34,002 bases of DNA from Akkermansiaceae bacterium (GTDB taxonomy: Bacteria; Verrucomicrobiota; Verrucomicrobiia; Verrucomicrobiales; Akkermansiaceae). Below are positions 9,973 through 17,117 of the stretch, piece after piece. Where the stretch lies: contig JALRFY010000272.1 of NCBI GenBank assembly GCA_023253625.1, positions 1-34,002 of the forward strand, in the 5' to 3' direction. Numbering within the stretch: position 1 is the stretch's first letter; each line of letters starts with the position of its first letter. The translations under genes and the position numbers were made by a program. The notes beneath the pieces were generated by a model. It was not told where the DNA came from. It was given only the letters and a program-made list of their open reading frames with translations, and searched no databases.

Positions 9973-10001
9973 TTGCCGCACTGGCGGCGCATGCCTAACT
10001 T
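9973..10001 (+). promoter_or_regulatory. Promoter of the TPR protein gene, near-leaderless
   Basis: TTGCCG (9973-9978), a 17-base spacer and TAACTT (9996-10001), with ATG 10010 eight bases after the -10. It sits in the short gap after the kinase gene, so the TPR gene need not depend on the kinase promoter. Confidence 0.6.
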
Positions 10002-10009
10002 GCCGGCCC

Positions 10010-12124
10010 ATGCTGAGACGGCCCACGATTCCATCCATGGCGCGCCTGCGCCGCGCGATCGTGCTGGGGTATATGCTTCTGGCAATGCCCGCCATGGCAC
10101 AATCGGCCCCGCCCGCAGCCACGGCACAGTTCGACCCTTCAGACGTTTTTTTCCAAGGCTATCTCGCAGCGCGCGCGGCCGAGCAACTCGAGGAGGCGGG
10201 CGATTTCATCGGAGCGCTCGAAAAACTCGAAAAGGCGGAACAATTGTTCGGCACGATCCGGAGGTTCCACCCGGACTGGAAATCCGCCATGGTGACCGGG
10301 CGCGGCGAGAAGACCGCAGAAACCATCGGCCGCATCCGCCCGCAGGCGCAACAGGAACTCATGAACCGCCGCAGCGCACTCGCCGAACTGGAAGGCGGAC
10401 TGCGCGGCGGCACCACCCTGCCGGACCCGGCGGCGCCACTATCCCCCGGCATCCTTGAGGTGGACCCGCTCGCCGCCCGCCGCCTGCGCGATGCCGAGGC
10501 GGAAGTCGAGCGCCTGCGCAACCAGCCCTCAGGTGGCAACGAACTGAAGGCCCGCCTGAATGCTGCGGAGGCGACTGTGCGATCCTTGCGCGCGTCACTC
10601 TCGGCTGCACCGATGCAGCGGGAAATGTCTGCAATCAACCGCCGCATCGAGTCCCTCGAACAAGAGCGCGATGCCATGGCCATGGCCCTGAACCAAAGCC
10701 GCCGCGCGCATGAGGAGGCCCGGAGCCGCAATGCCGCACTGGAAGCGGAGCTCAATGACTTGCGCCAACAACAGGCCGACCTGAAACGCGATCTCGATGC
10801 CGAGCGCAAGATTGCCAATTCCGTGGTGGCCGGCCAGCGCCGCCAGCTCGATGCGCTGGAAAACCAACTCAAACAGAAAAACGAGGAACTCAACGCCGCC
10901 AACCTGCGCATTTCCGGACTGCTCCAGGAACTGGAGGAAAGCCGCCAGGCTTTTTCCCAACTCCGCGACGAGCGCGACTCACTGCTGCAGGAACGCGATC
11001 AAATGGCCGCGCTGCTCCAGCTCAACGAGGCCAGCCGCATCCAGGACCTCATCGAGCAAAACATGGCACTCGCCAAAAACCTGCGCGAGGCCAACGAGAA
11101 AATCGATCGCCTGCACCGCGAGAGCAACGCGGACAAGGACGCCTACACCGAAGCCCTCCGCGATCTCGCCATCGCCAAGTCCCAGATCAACAGTCTCAAC
11201 CAGGAAAATCGCGAACAAAAGCGCCGCCTTGCCGAACTCGAACAACGACTCCGCGACGAGGAAGGCGCTCTGGCAGGCGGCCGCATCGATGCTGACCCCG
11301 CCGAGGTGGAAATGCTCCGCGACATCATCCGCCGCCAGCTCCGCGTGCAGGAGCGCCGCCGCCAGGCGCGCGAACTCCTCATCGCCGCCGCCAGCGAACT
11401 CGGCACCGGCGACGAACGCCTCGCCGAGGCCATCAAGCTTTTCAACGGCCAGGAAATCGCGCTCACCCCCGAGGAACAGAAACTCATCGCCGACCGCGAG
11501 GTGGACGGCGAGTTCGTCTCCCCGTTTGCCCGTGACCGCGCCAGTGTGGACCGCTCCACCGGCGAGCTGCAGCGCGACATCGCCGTGTTCGAGCGCACTG
11601 CCGAGAAATCGTTCCTCGCCGGCCGCATGCTGCCGACCCGCGAGCTCTATCAGATGATCCTCGAGCAACACCCGGGCCACACCCCTTCCCTGTGTCGTCT
11701 CGGGGTGGTACACCTGCGGTTGGAGGAAACCGAGGAGGCGGCGGATGCCTTCCGCCGCGCCGTCGAACTCGATGCCGGCAATGCCTACGCCCACCGGATG
11801 CTCGCATTCACACTGATGCGGCTCGGAGAAATGCCTGCTGCCGGGCAAGCGGCGCGGCAGGCCGTGGAGCTCGAACCTGCGGAGGTCAAGAGCCAGATCC
11901 TGCTTGCCACCGTGCTCTACCGTCTGGGCCAAGGCGACGAGGCGGAATCCCATTTCAAGGCCGCCATCAACACGGCCCCGCTGCTGAGCGAACCCTATTA
12001 CAACCTCGCCCTCATCTGCTCGCGCGAGGGCCGCATGGAGGAGGCTCGAGGATACTACCGGCAAGCACTTGAGCGCGGCGCGCTGCCCGATCCGGGATTG
12101 GAGGAGAAAATCGCCAAACCATGA
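10010..12124 (+). CDS. Exported coiled-coil and TPR-repeat protein
   Basis: The protein has 704 residues from ATG 10010, or 695 from ATG 10037 (MARLRRAIVLGY). Both give a signal peptide ending near AMPAMAQSA, so it should act in the periplasm. An N-terminal helical repeat-like region (EEAGDFIGALEKLEKAEQLF) is followed by a long coiled coil, roughly residues 150-470, with typical E/R/Q/L heptads. The C-terminal quarter contains about four tetratricopeptide repeats, for example LCRLGVVHLRLEETEEAADA, AHRMLAFTLMRLGEMPAAGQ and PYYNLALICSREGRMEEARG. Such proteins act as scaffolds; the partner is unknown. A near-leaderless promoter favours 10010. The stop overlaps the next gene's ATG (ATGA at 12121), so the two are translationally coupled. 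Confidence 0.85.
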   Translation: MLRRPTIPSMARLRRAIVLGYMLLAMPAMAQSAPPAATAQFDPSDVFFQGYLAARAAEQLEEAGDFIGALEKLEKAEQLFGTIRRFHPDWKSAMVTGRGEKTAETIGRIRPQAQQELMNRRSALAELEGGLRGGTTLPDPAAPLSPGILEVDPLAARRLRDAEAEVERLRNQPSGGNELKARLNAAEATVRSLRASLSAAPMQREMSAINRRIESLEQERDAMAMALNQSRRAHEEARSRNAALEAELNDLRQQQADLKRDLDAERKIANSVVAGQRRQLDALENQLKQKNEELNAANLRISGLLQELEESRQAFSQLRDERDSLLQERDQMAALLQLNEASRIQDLIEQNMALAKNLREANEKIDRLHRESNADKDAYTEALRDLAIAKSQINSLNQENREQKRRLAELEQRLRDEEGALAGGRIDADPAEVEMLRDIIRRQLRVQERRRQARELLIAAASELGTGDERLAEAIKLFNGQEIALTPEEQKLIADREVDGEFVSPFARDRASVDRSTGELQRDIAVFERTAEKSFLAGRMLPTRELYQMILEQHPGHTPSLCRLGVVHLRLEETEEAADAFRRAVELDAGNAYAHRMLAFTLMRLGEMPAAGQAARQAVELEPAEVKSQILLATVLYRLGQGDEAESHFKAAINTAPLLSEPYYNLALICSREGRMEEARGYYRQALERGALPDPGLEEKIAKP

Positions 12125-12705
12125 AATCCATCATGCCGGCAATCGCCTGCTGCCTGGCCGTTTCCTGCGCCAAGGATGGCGGCACCGGCTCGTCCGCGAA
12201 TGGCGGCCCCAGGCCGCTGAGCCAGCGCCTCAACGAAAGCAATGGCTTCGCCGTCGATTCCGAAGGCAACTGGGTGCCCCGCAACGACCGCCGCAGCTCG
12301 TTCGAATCGCAGGGCGAATCGCCGTATTTCAAAGGTGGCAATTCCAACCAAGGCAAGGAATACCGCACCGGCGACTACGCCCGCAAATCCTGGTGGGGCA
12401 GCAAGGACTACGGCCGTAGCAGCTATCTTGGCAACACCGATGCCAACCACTTCCGCGAAGCCTCCCGCCTCCAAGGCCAGGGTGCGCCCGAGACGGGCCG
12501 CGCCGCGCATGGCGGCGACGAATCCTACCGCACGGGTGGCTACCGCACCGGCGGTGCCCGCGAATCCTCGGCCCGCCGGCTCGACAAACCGTCCGATGCC
12601 GAGACCGATGTGCGCCGGCGCGTCTTTCAACCGCCGGAAATCATCGATTGGAGCGAACAGCGCAAGCTCAGCCTTGAGCAGTCGCGTGGGATTCTGGGCC
12701 GTTGA
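12121..12705 (+). CDS. Small predicted lipoprotein, unknown function
   Basis: The 194-residue protein begins MKSIMPAIACCLAVSCAKDG; AVSC is a plausible lipobox, giving Cys16 as the lipidated residue. The mature part is polar, low in hydrophobics and rich in Gly, Ser, Arg and Tyr. It has an internal near-repeat, YRTGGYRTGGARESS around residues 137-151, and related YRTGDYARKS near 80. It ends with a more conserved-looking VFQPPEIIDWSEQRKLSLEQ. I do not recognise the family. Its ATG overlaps the TPR gene's stop, so the two products probably work at the same place, possibly in the envelope. Its 3' end overlaps the convergent amidohydrolase gene by 38 bases. Confidence 0.72.
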   Translation: MKSIMPAIACCLAVSCAKDGGTGSSANGGPRPLSQRLNESNGFAVDSEGNWVPRNDRRSSFESQGESPYFKGGNSNQGKEYRTGDYARKSWWGSKDYGRSSYLGNTDANHFREASRLQGQGAPETGRAAHGGDESYRTGGYRTGGARESSARRLDKPSDAETDVRRRVFQPPEIIDWSEQRKLSLEQSRGILGR

Positions 12706-13390
12706 GCGGAGGGGCTTCGGACAAGGCCCGGTTGAGCGTTTCGATGAACAACTTTTTCATTTCATCCCAGCGGCGCGGTCGGCCTTCCAGGAAAAATGAC
12801 TGGGCCACCGTGAGCCGCACGGGCGTATAGGCACCCTCGCCCGCCTGGCCGATGAGCCATGCTTCGAGCGCGTTGGGGGTGGCATTGTGGAGGTGCATCA
12901 CATCCACACTGGCGGCGCGCAGCAGGCCGCGCCATGCCGAGGCCAGCTCCTCGGCCGGACGCATGCCGGCGAAGGTTTCCAGGACCACCCGCCCGTCCAC
13001 CTCCGGGGAGGTGTGGGCCAGCAGGTGAAATAACGGCTGTTGGCGCCTCAAGCCGTCGCGCACCCGCTGCGATAGCTGTGTGCGGAATGGCCGCTGGTGC
13101 CGATCTGCCAGCTTCAGGCGCGTGGCCTCGGGGAGTTTTGCCGTGTAGCGGCTCCAGCGCGCATCGCCGTCTTGTTCCAGATCAATCAACAGGCGCGTGA
13201 CATCGCCATGCACCAGCGGCGTGTGGTAGCGCATCGAGAAAGCCTGGCAGAGATTGAGCACGCCGGGTTCCCAGCCTTCGCCGGATGCCACCACGTCTTC
13301 CTCGCCCTTGAAAAGTTCCCGATAGGCCTCCGGCACGGCGCAGGTGGCGTGCTCGCAACTGAAGAGATATTGAATCGCGTGATGGGTCAT
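12668..13390 (-). CDS. N-formylglutamate amidohydrolase-family protein
   Basis: This 240-residue protein fits the N-formylglutamate amidohydrolase (FGase/HutG-like) family, zinc enzymes of the phosphorylase/hydrolase-like fold. Visible landmarks are the opening YLFSCEHATCAVPEAYRELF (family SCEHGG.. motif), GWEPGVLNLCQAFSMRYHTPLV, VTRLLIDLEQ and VRDGLRRQQPLFHLLAHTS. No histidine-degradation genes are nearby, so the real substrate may be another N-acyl amino acid. ATG 13390 was chosen because the frame further upstream has no family similarity and runs into the divergent phosphatase gene's leader. It overlaps the convergent lipoprotein gene by 38 bases at the 3' ends. Confidence 0.82.
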   Translation of the reverse strand: MTHHAIQYLFSCEHATCAVPEAYRELFKGEEDVVASGEGWEPGVLNLCQAFSMRYHTPLVHGDVTRLLIDLEQDGDARWSRYTAKLPEATRLKLADRHQRPFRTQLSQRVRDGLRRQQPLFHLLAHTSPEVDGRVVLETFAGMRPAEELASAWRGLLRAASVDVMHLHNATPNALEAWLIGQAGEGAYTPVRLTVAQSFFLEGRPRRWDEMKKLFIETLNRALSEAPPLNGPESHATAQG

Positions 13391-13511
13391 GTGCTCGCGC
13401 CCAGCCAACCACCTCAACGCAGCATGGCCACTTCTTTTTGTGCGTTTCGGCGATTCTCTCCGCAGGCAGGTTTCGCTTGCCGTCCCGCAGAGACCGGAAA
13501 ACATCCGCCGC

Positions 13512-14003
13512 ATGAACGATACATCCCGCCCCCGAACCCTCCGCGTCCTCTTCGTCTGCATGGGAAACATCTGCCGCTCGCCAGCTGCGGAAGTCGTTTT
13601 CCGCCACATGATCACTGCGGCCGGACTCGATCATCGCATCGAAATCGATTCCGCCGGCACCATCGGCTACCACGCCGGGAATCCACCGGACCGAAGGATG
13701 TCCGCCACGCTCAAGGCTCGCGGATACCAGCCCCACGGCCGTGCCAGGCAGGTGCGGGTGGCGGATTTCGGTGAGTTCGACCTGATCCTGCCGATGGACG
13801 GTGAGAACGAGGCGGAGCTGCGGCGTATGATGCGCGATGCGCACCACGCGGAAATCCGGCCGTTTTCCGCGTTTTGTGCGGACAATCCGCTCGGCCACGT
13901 TCCGGATCCCTACTACGGCGGCGCACAGGGATTCGAGCAAGTGGCGGACATCGTCGAGGACGGCTGCCAGGGATTGCTTGAGCACTTGCGCGAAAGGCTT
14001 TGA
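13512..14003 (+). CDS. Low-molecular-weight protein tyrosine phosphatase family protein
   Basis: The 163-residue protein has the family's P-loop VLFVCMGNICRSP (CX5R: Cys16, Arg22) and the general-acid loop VPDPYYGG (Asp132). It is catalytically complete. Low-molecular-weight phosphatases dephosphorylate phosphotyrosine proteins or, in some lineages, act on arginine phosphate or small sugar phosphates; the target here is unknown. It is divergent from the amidohydrolase gene (121-base gap). TTGCCG at 13477, 17 bases and AACATC precede ATG 13512 by six bases, a weak match to the near-leaderless promoter pattern. The 3' end is overlapped for 91 bases by lipB on the opposite strand. Confidence 0.92.
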   Translation: MNDTSRPRTLRVLFVCMGNICRSPAAEVVFRHMITAAGLDHRIEIDSAGTIGYHAGNPPDRRMSATLKARGYQPHGRARQVRVADFGEFDLILPMDGENEAELRRMMRDAHHAEIRPFSAFCADNPLGHVPDPYYGGAQGFEQVADIVEDGCQGLLEHLRERL

Positions 14004-14605
14004 AACAAGCGTCCGATCACTGCCGCGGCCTCCATCACCGGGATCGCGCGCCCGGCCTCCACTTCGAGGCAGCTCATGGTCACGCCATCGAGGCCACAGG
14101 GGGTGATGGCGAAAAACGGCGGCAGGCAATCGCGGGTGATGTTGAGCGCGAAGCCGTGCATCGCGATCCATTTCCTCACCCCCACGCCGATCGAGGCGAG
14201 CTTGCGGTCCTCCACCCAGACGCCGGTGAGCCCCTCGCGGCGCACGGCGTTCACCCCGAAGTCCGCACAGGCGCGGATCAGGATCTCCTCGATGTTGCGG
14301 AGATGCTCGTGCAGGTCGCGGCCACGCCGGTTCAGATCGAGGATCGGATAGCCGACCAATTGCCCCGGGCCATGGTAAGTCGCCTGGCCACCGCGGTTGG
14401 TCTCGAACACCGGATATGGAAGCTTTGAGTCATCACGCAACGACGACCGATCGCGCAGGCGGCCGATGGTGAATACGGGGTCATGCTCCAACAGGATAAG
14501 AGCATCCTCTCCCTTTCCGGCCAGAATGGCCTCCACATGTTCCTGCTGCAAGCGCAGGCCTTCCTCATAGCTGACGGGCTCGGGAACTTGGAGGATGCGC
14601 AGCAC
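13913..14605 (-). CDS. lipB: Octanoyltransferase (lipoate biosynthesis)
   Basis: LipB transfers octanoyl from acyl-carrier protein to lipoyl domains, the first step of lipoate synthesis. From GTG 14605 the protein has 230 residues. Family blocks present are NRGGQATYHGPGQLVGYPIL (about 70-89), the catalytic Lys135 in KLASIGVGVRKWI, HGFALNI, and the nucleophile Cys170 in FFAITPCGLDGV. The frame is open upstream through a repeat element, but GTG 14605 sits seven bases after a promoter-like -10 and gives the normal N-terminus. The last 30 or so residues (after FQSLSRKC) run antisense to the phosphatase gene and look like a C-terminal extension past the usual end. lipA is not in the window. Confidence 0.93.
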   Translation of the reverse strand: MLRILQVPEPVSYEEGLRLQQEHVEAILAGKGEDALILLEHDPVFTIGRLRDRSSLRDDSKLPYPVFETNRGGQATYHGPGQLVGYPILDLNRRGRDLHEHLRNIEEILIRACADFGVNAVRREGLTGVWVEDRKLASIGVGVRKWIAMHGFALNITRDCLPPFFAITPCGLDGVTMSCLEVEAGRAIPVMEAAAVIGRLFQSLSRKCSSNPWQPSSTMSATCSNPCAPP

Positions 14606-14612
14606 GGTTGAA

Positions 14613-14641
14613 ACGATGACGGCGACCCATTGCACGGTCAA
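14613..14641 (-). promoter_or_regulatory. Possible lipB promoter, near-leaderless
   Basis: On the minus strand TTGACC (14641-14636), a 17-base spacer and CATCGT (14618-14613), with GTG 14605 seven bases later. The -10 is weak. The -35 lies inside an 18-base sequence that recurs exactly at the ruvC promoter. Confidence 0.45.
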
Positions 14642-14652
14642 CGCCGGTTTGC
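14635..14652. repeat. 18-bp exact repeat, copy 1 (upstream of lipB)
   Basis: CGGTCAACGCCGGTTTGC on the plus strand, identical to 15324-15341 upstream of ruvC. Read on the minus strand it contains the TTGACC -35 hexamer of each gene, so the two genes share their upstream promoter element. Confidence 0.9.
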
Positions 14653-14659
14653 TTTTGAA

Positions 14660-14777
14660 CTGTAGCAGCGCTCTGTGACCGTCGCGGGTTCCAATCAGGG
14701 CGAGATGCCGTTGGAGAAGCCAATCAAGATTCTGCGCGCGGTTCTTTCGCATCGACGCTCACAGAGCGCCGCTACAG
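14660..14777. repeat. REP-like palindromic element (inverted arms, 118 bp)
   Basis: Two 25-base inverted arms, 14660-14684 and 14753-14777, match at 23 of 25 positions (core GCGCTCTGTGA). They flank a 68-base interior. The element lies in the only non-coding gap between ruvC and lipB and has no credible reading frame. The layout is typical of REP/BIME or small MITE elements. Whether it is multi-copy cannot be seen from one window; no second copy is present here. Confidence 0.7.
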
Positions 14778-14790
14778 GGCGCGGTGTTGT

Positions 14791-15294
14791 TCAAACCAGC
14801 CGGCGCTCGAGCAATTTCGCCTTGAGTGGATCCGAGGCTTGGAGGTGGGCGATTGCGATGGCAAGTGCGTCGGCGGCGTCCGGCGGCGGGGTTTCCGCAA
14901 GCCCCAACAGCGCACGGACCATGAAGGCGACCTGGGATTTATCCGCATTGCCGTGGCCGACCACTGCGTTTTTCACCTTCTTGGGCGGGTATTCGTAAAC
15001 CTTCAGGCCGGAGTCAGCGGCGGCGATGAGCGCGGCCGCGCGCGCGGCACCCATGGTGATGGCGGTCTGGTGCGACTGAACGTAAATGATGCCCTCGACA
15101 GCGACCTCATCAGGCTGAAACTTGGCGATCAGGTGGGAGAGGTGTTGCCGCACGGCGGCCAGCGCGGCGGATTGTGGAATGCTTTTGGAGATCGAGATCA
15201 CCTCGTAACCGAGCACGGCGGGCCTGCGCGGATCGCCCTCCAAGACGGCATAGCCGGTATTTCTCACAGCGGGATCGATGGCCAGGACGCGCAC
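14791..15294 (-). CDS. ruvC: Holliday junction endonuclease RuvC
   Basis: RuvC resolves Holliday junctions with RuvAB. From GTG 15294 the product is 167 residues, the usual length. The four acidic catalytic residues are present at family positions: Asp7 in VLAIDPAVRNTGYAV, Glu67 in EVAVEGIIYVQSH, and Asp139/Asp142 in PPPDAADALAIAIAH. The open frame extends about 26 codons upstream, but the start at 15294 gives the standard MRVLAIDPA opening and lies seven bases after a promoter-like -10. ruvA and ruvB are not in the window. The amidase gene ends 52 bases upstream on the same strand. lipB follows after the palindromic element. Confidence 0.94.
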   Translation of the reverse strand: MRVLAIDPAVRNTGYAVLEGDPRRPAVLGYEVISISKSIPQSAALAAVRQHLSHLIAKFQPDEVAVEGIIYVQSHQTAITMGAARAAALIAAADSGLKVYEYPPKKVKNAVVGHGNADKSQVAFMVRALLGLAETPPPDAADALAIAIAHLQASDPLKAKLLERRLV

Positions 15295-15301
15295 GGGGCA
15301 G

Positions 15302-15330
15302 AGGATGCGGGCGGCGGATTTCCCGGTCAA
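15302..15330 (-). promoter_or_regulatory. Possible ruvC promoter, near-leaderless
   Basis: On the minus strand TTGACC (15330-15325), a 17-base spacer and CATCCT (15307-15302), with GTG 15294 seven bases further on. Spacing and gap are the same as at lipB, and the -35 lies in the shared 18-base repeat. Confidence 0.5.
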
Positions 15331-15341
15331 CGCCGGTTTGC
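15324..15341. repeat. 18-bp exact repeat, copy 2 (upstream of ruvC)
   Basis: Identical to 14635-14652 and in the same orientation, 689 bases away. It covers the ruvC -35 element. The identity stops abruptly on both sides, so it looks like a shared promoter block or a recombination footprint rather than gene duplication. Confidence 0.9.
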
Positions 15342-15346
15342 CGCGG

Positions 15347-16057
15347 TCACTCGATGCGCTGGTAATGGTCATTCACGCGGCTGAGGAACCAGCGCCATTT
15401 TTTCCCGGGCTTGCCATTATCGAGCAGGAAATGTGGACAGTTCTTATTGGCCGGGCTGCGCCCCTTGCGCGGCCAGTGGTAGTGCGGCACCACGTTGCGG
15501 AGAGGGATGTTGTTTTTCTTCATCAGCACCGCGGTGAGCTTGGCGGTGCGCTCGATGGTCTCACGCTTGTTGCTGCCACGGTGTTCGCACATCTCGATAC
15601 CGATGGAGAGGCGGTTGCCGGGACCGTGGAAATCGGCGTGCTCACCCTGCTCGCTGGTGGGCATGTGCTGGATGGCCACCTTGTCGTCGGTGGTGAAGTG
15701 CCAGATGAGGTATCCGATACGGTTGCCGTAGCGCGTTTTGGGAGAACGGAGCGCGCCGTTTTTCAGAGCCAGCGAGTGCTGCCAGGCATCGGCGGTGTAA
15801 TTTTGGGTCGAGTGAATGGTGATGTAGCGCGGCCGCATCGGACGGACCACCTTGCGGCCATGCCTGCCGCGCGGCACCATGTCGTCTTTCAGGTTCACCT
15901 CGCGCAGCATCCGTGACAGCGGGATCGTGCCGGTCTGCCCGGAGAAACCCGACGAAGTGGGCATCCGCGACACCCCGATGGACGGCCCGACAGGCCGACA
16001 CTGGAGGCAGACGACCAGCAAAACGGACATGGGAATGAACCAACTCAAAAAACGCAC
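15347..16057 (-). CDS. N-acetylmuramoyl-L-alanine amidase (Amidase_2 type), exported
   Basis: The 236-residue protein has a hydrophobic N-terminus (MRFLSWFIPMSVLLVVCLQC) that should export it; the cysteines there do not form a good lipobox, so cleavage or anchoring is uncertain. The catalytic domain matches zinc amidases that cut the MurNAc-L-Ala bond in peptidoglycan: YITIHSTQNY (zinc His), YLIWHFTTDDKVAIQHMP, RLSIGIEMCEH, and VPHYHWPRKGRSPANKNCPH (second zinc His and the K..CPH signature). The start is GTG 16057. The psd gene is divergent. Role could be cell-wall turnover or daughter-cell separation; the sequence does not decide. Confidence 0.88.
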   Translation of the reverse strand: MRFLSWFIPMSVLLVVCLQCRPVGPSIGVSRMPTSSGFSGQTGTIPLSRMLREVNLKDDMVPRGRHGRKVVRPMRPRYITIHSTQNYTADAWQHSLALKNGALRSPKTRYGNRIGYLIWHFTTDDKVAIQHMPTSEQGEHADFHGPGNRLSIGIEMCEHRGSNKRETIERTAKLTAVLMKKNNIPLRNVVPHYHWPRKGRSPANKNCPHFLLDNGKPGKKWRWFLSRVNDHYQRIE

Positions 16058-16088
16058 AAGCGGGCATTAACATGTTCCTGCGCAAAAA

Positions 16089-16121
16089 GGAAATCCATTT
16101 TACCTGATAATTCGGATTTCC
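16089..16121. promoter_or_regulatory. Inverted repeat in the amidase/psd divergent region
   Basis: GGAAATCC (16089-16096) and its exact complement GGATTTCC (16114-16121) are separated by 17 bases. The spacer read on the minus strand contains TAAAAT, a possible -10 for the amidase gene. It could be an operator or a hairpin; this is inference from symmetry only. Confidence 0.35.
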
Positions 16122-16144
16122 CGGATACTTCCCTCCCGTCACCC

Positions 16145-16173
16145 TTGCCGGGCGCGGCATTCGCGGCTAAAGG
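16145..16173 (+). promoter_or_regulatory. psd promoter, near-leaderless
   Basis: TTGCCG (16145-16150), a 17-base spacer and TAAAGG (16168-16173). The psd ATG at 16180 begins six bases after the -10, that is, at the expected transcription start. Confidence 0.6.
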
Positions 16174-16179
16174 ACGGAT

Positions 16180-17073
16180 ATGGAGCCGATCCGCTATTTC
16201 AACCGCCACACCGGGCAAATGGAGACCGAGGAAATCTATGGCGAGGGATTCCTGCGCTGGGCTTACGGCCATCCGCTTGGCGCGCTCGCGCTGGCGGCGC
16301 TGGTGAAGCGGCGTTTTTTTTCCACATGGTATGGCCGCCGCATGGACAAGCCGGCATCAGCGCAGAAAGTCCGGCCGTTCATCGAGCGTTACGGGCTGGA
16401 TACCGCGGAATTTTTGGATAGCCCGGAATCGTTCCGCAGCTTCAACGAATTTTTTTATCGCAAGTTGAGCCCGGAAGCCCGTCCCATCGATCCCTCCGGG
16501 GAGGCGGTGGTGTTTCCTGCGGACGGCCGGCATTTGGGATTCGCCAAGGCATCGGAGATCTCCGGGGTATTCGTCAAAGGACAGCAATTCGATCTGGGAA
16601 AACTGCTGGGCGATGACCGCCTGGCTGGCCGTCTGGAAGACGGATCGTTGGTGCTCTCGCGCCTGTGCCCGGTGGATTACCACCGCTTCCATTTCCCGGT
16701 GGCCGGCACGCCGGAAGAGCCTCGCTTGATCGGCGGGCCGCTCTATTCGGTCTCGCCTCTGGCGTTGCGCAAACGCCTCGGCTATCTCTGGGAGAACAAA
16801 CGCGCCATTACCAGGCTCGAAAGCGACCGCTGCGGCAGCGTGTGGATCGTGGAAATCGGTGCCACTTGTGTCGGCTCGATCCGTCAGACTTATGCCCCCG
16901 GATCCAAAGTCGAGAAAGGTGGCGAGAAAGGATATTTCGAATTCGGCGGATCATCCGTGATGACCCTCTTCGAACCCGGCGCCGTAGTCCTGGCTGCGGA
17001 TCTGCAGGAACACTCGTCGCAACAAACCGAACTCTACGCCCGTGTCGGCACGCGGATGGCTTGCACCGCTTGA
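16180..17073 (+). CDS. psd: Phosphatidylserine decarboxylase
   Basis: Psd converts phosphatidylserine to phosphatidylethanolamine at the inner membrane, using a pyruvoyl group made by self-cleavage. The 297-residue proenzyme resembles the longer (type II-like) bacterial form. It contains FNEFFYRKLSPEARPI (about 88-103), FPADGR with Asp115, VDYHRFHFPVAG with His168, and the processing site FGGSS around 255-259. There the usual LGST is replaced by GGSS, and Ser258 would become the pyruvoyl group. Three substrate- or membrane-facing hydrophobic stretches are seen near residues 30-45. glnD follows after 44 bases. The gene for phosphatidylserine synthase is not in the window. Confidence 0.94.
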   Translation: MEPIRYFNRHTGQMETEEIYGEGFLRWAYGHPLGALALAALVKRRFFSTWYGRRMDKPASAQKVRPFIERYGLDTAEFLDSPESFRSFNEFFYRKLSPEARPIDPSGEAVVFPADGRHLGFAKASEISGVFVKGQQFDLGKLLGDDRLAGRLEDGSLVLSRLCPVDYHRFHFPVAGTPEEPRLIGGPLYSVSPLALRKRLGYLWENKRAITRLESDRCGSVWIVEIGATCVGSIRQTYAPGSKVEKGGEKGYFEFGGSSVMTLFEPGAVVLAADLQEHSSQQTELYARVGTRMACTA

Positions 17074-17117
17074 CCTCGCCCCGCCACGGTCCAAGCTCCA
17101 CGCGTTCCGAGAACTTC

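Noticed and set aside
14660-14777. N-terminal extension of LipB through the palindromic element
   Set aside because: The extra residues come from the repeat arms; GTG 14605 gives the normal LipB N-terminus and matches a promoter-like sequence.
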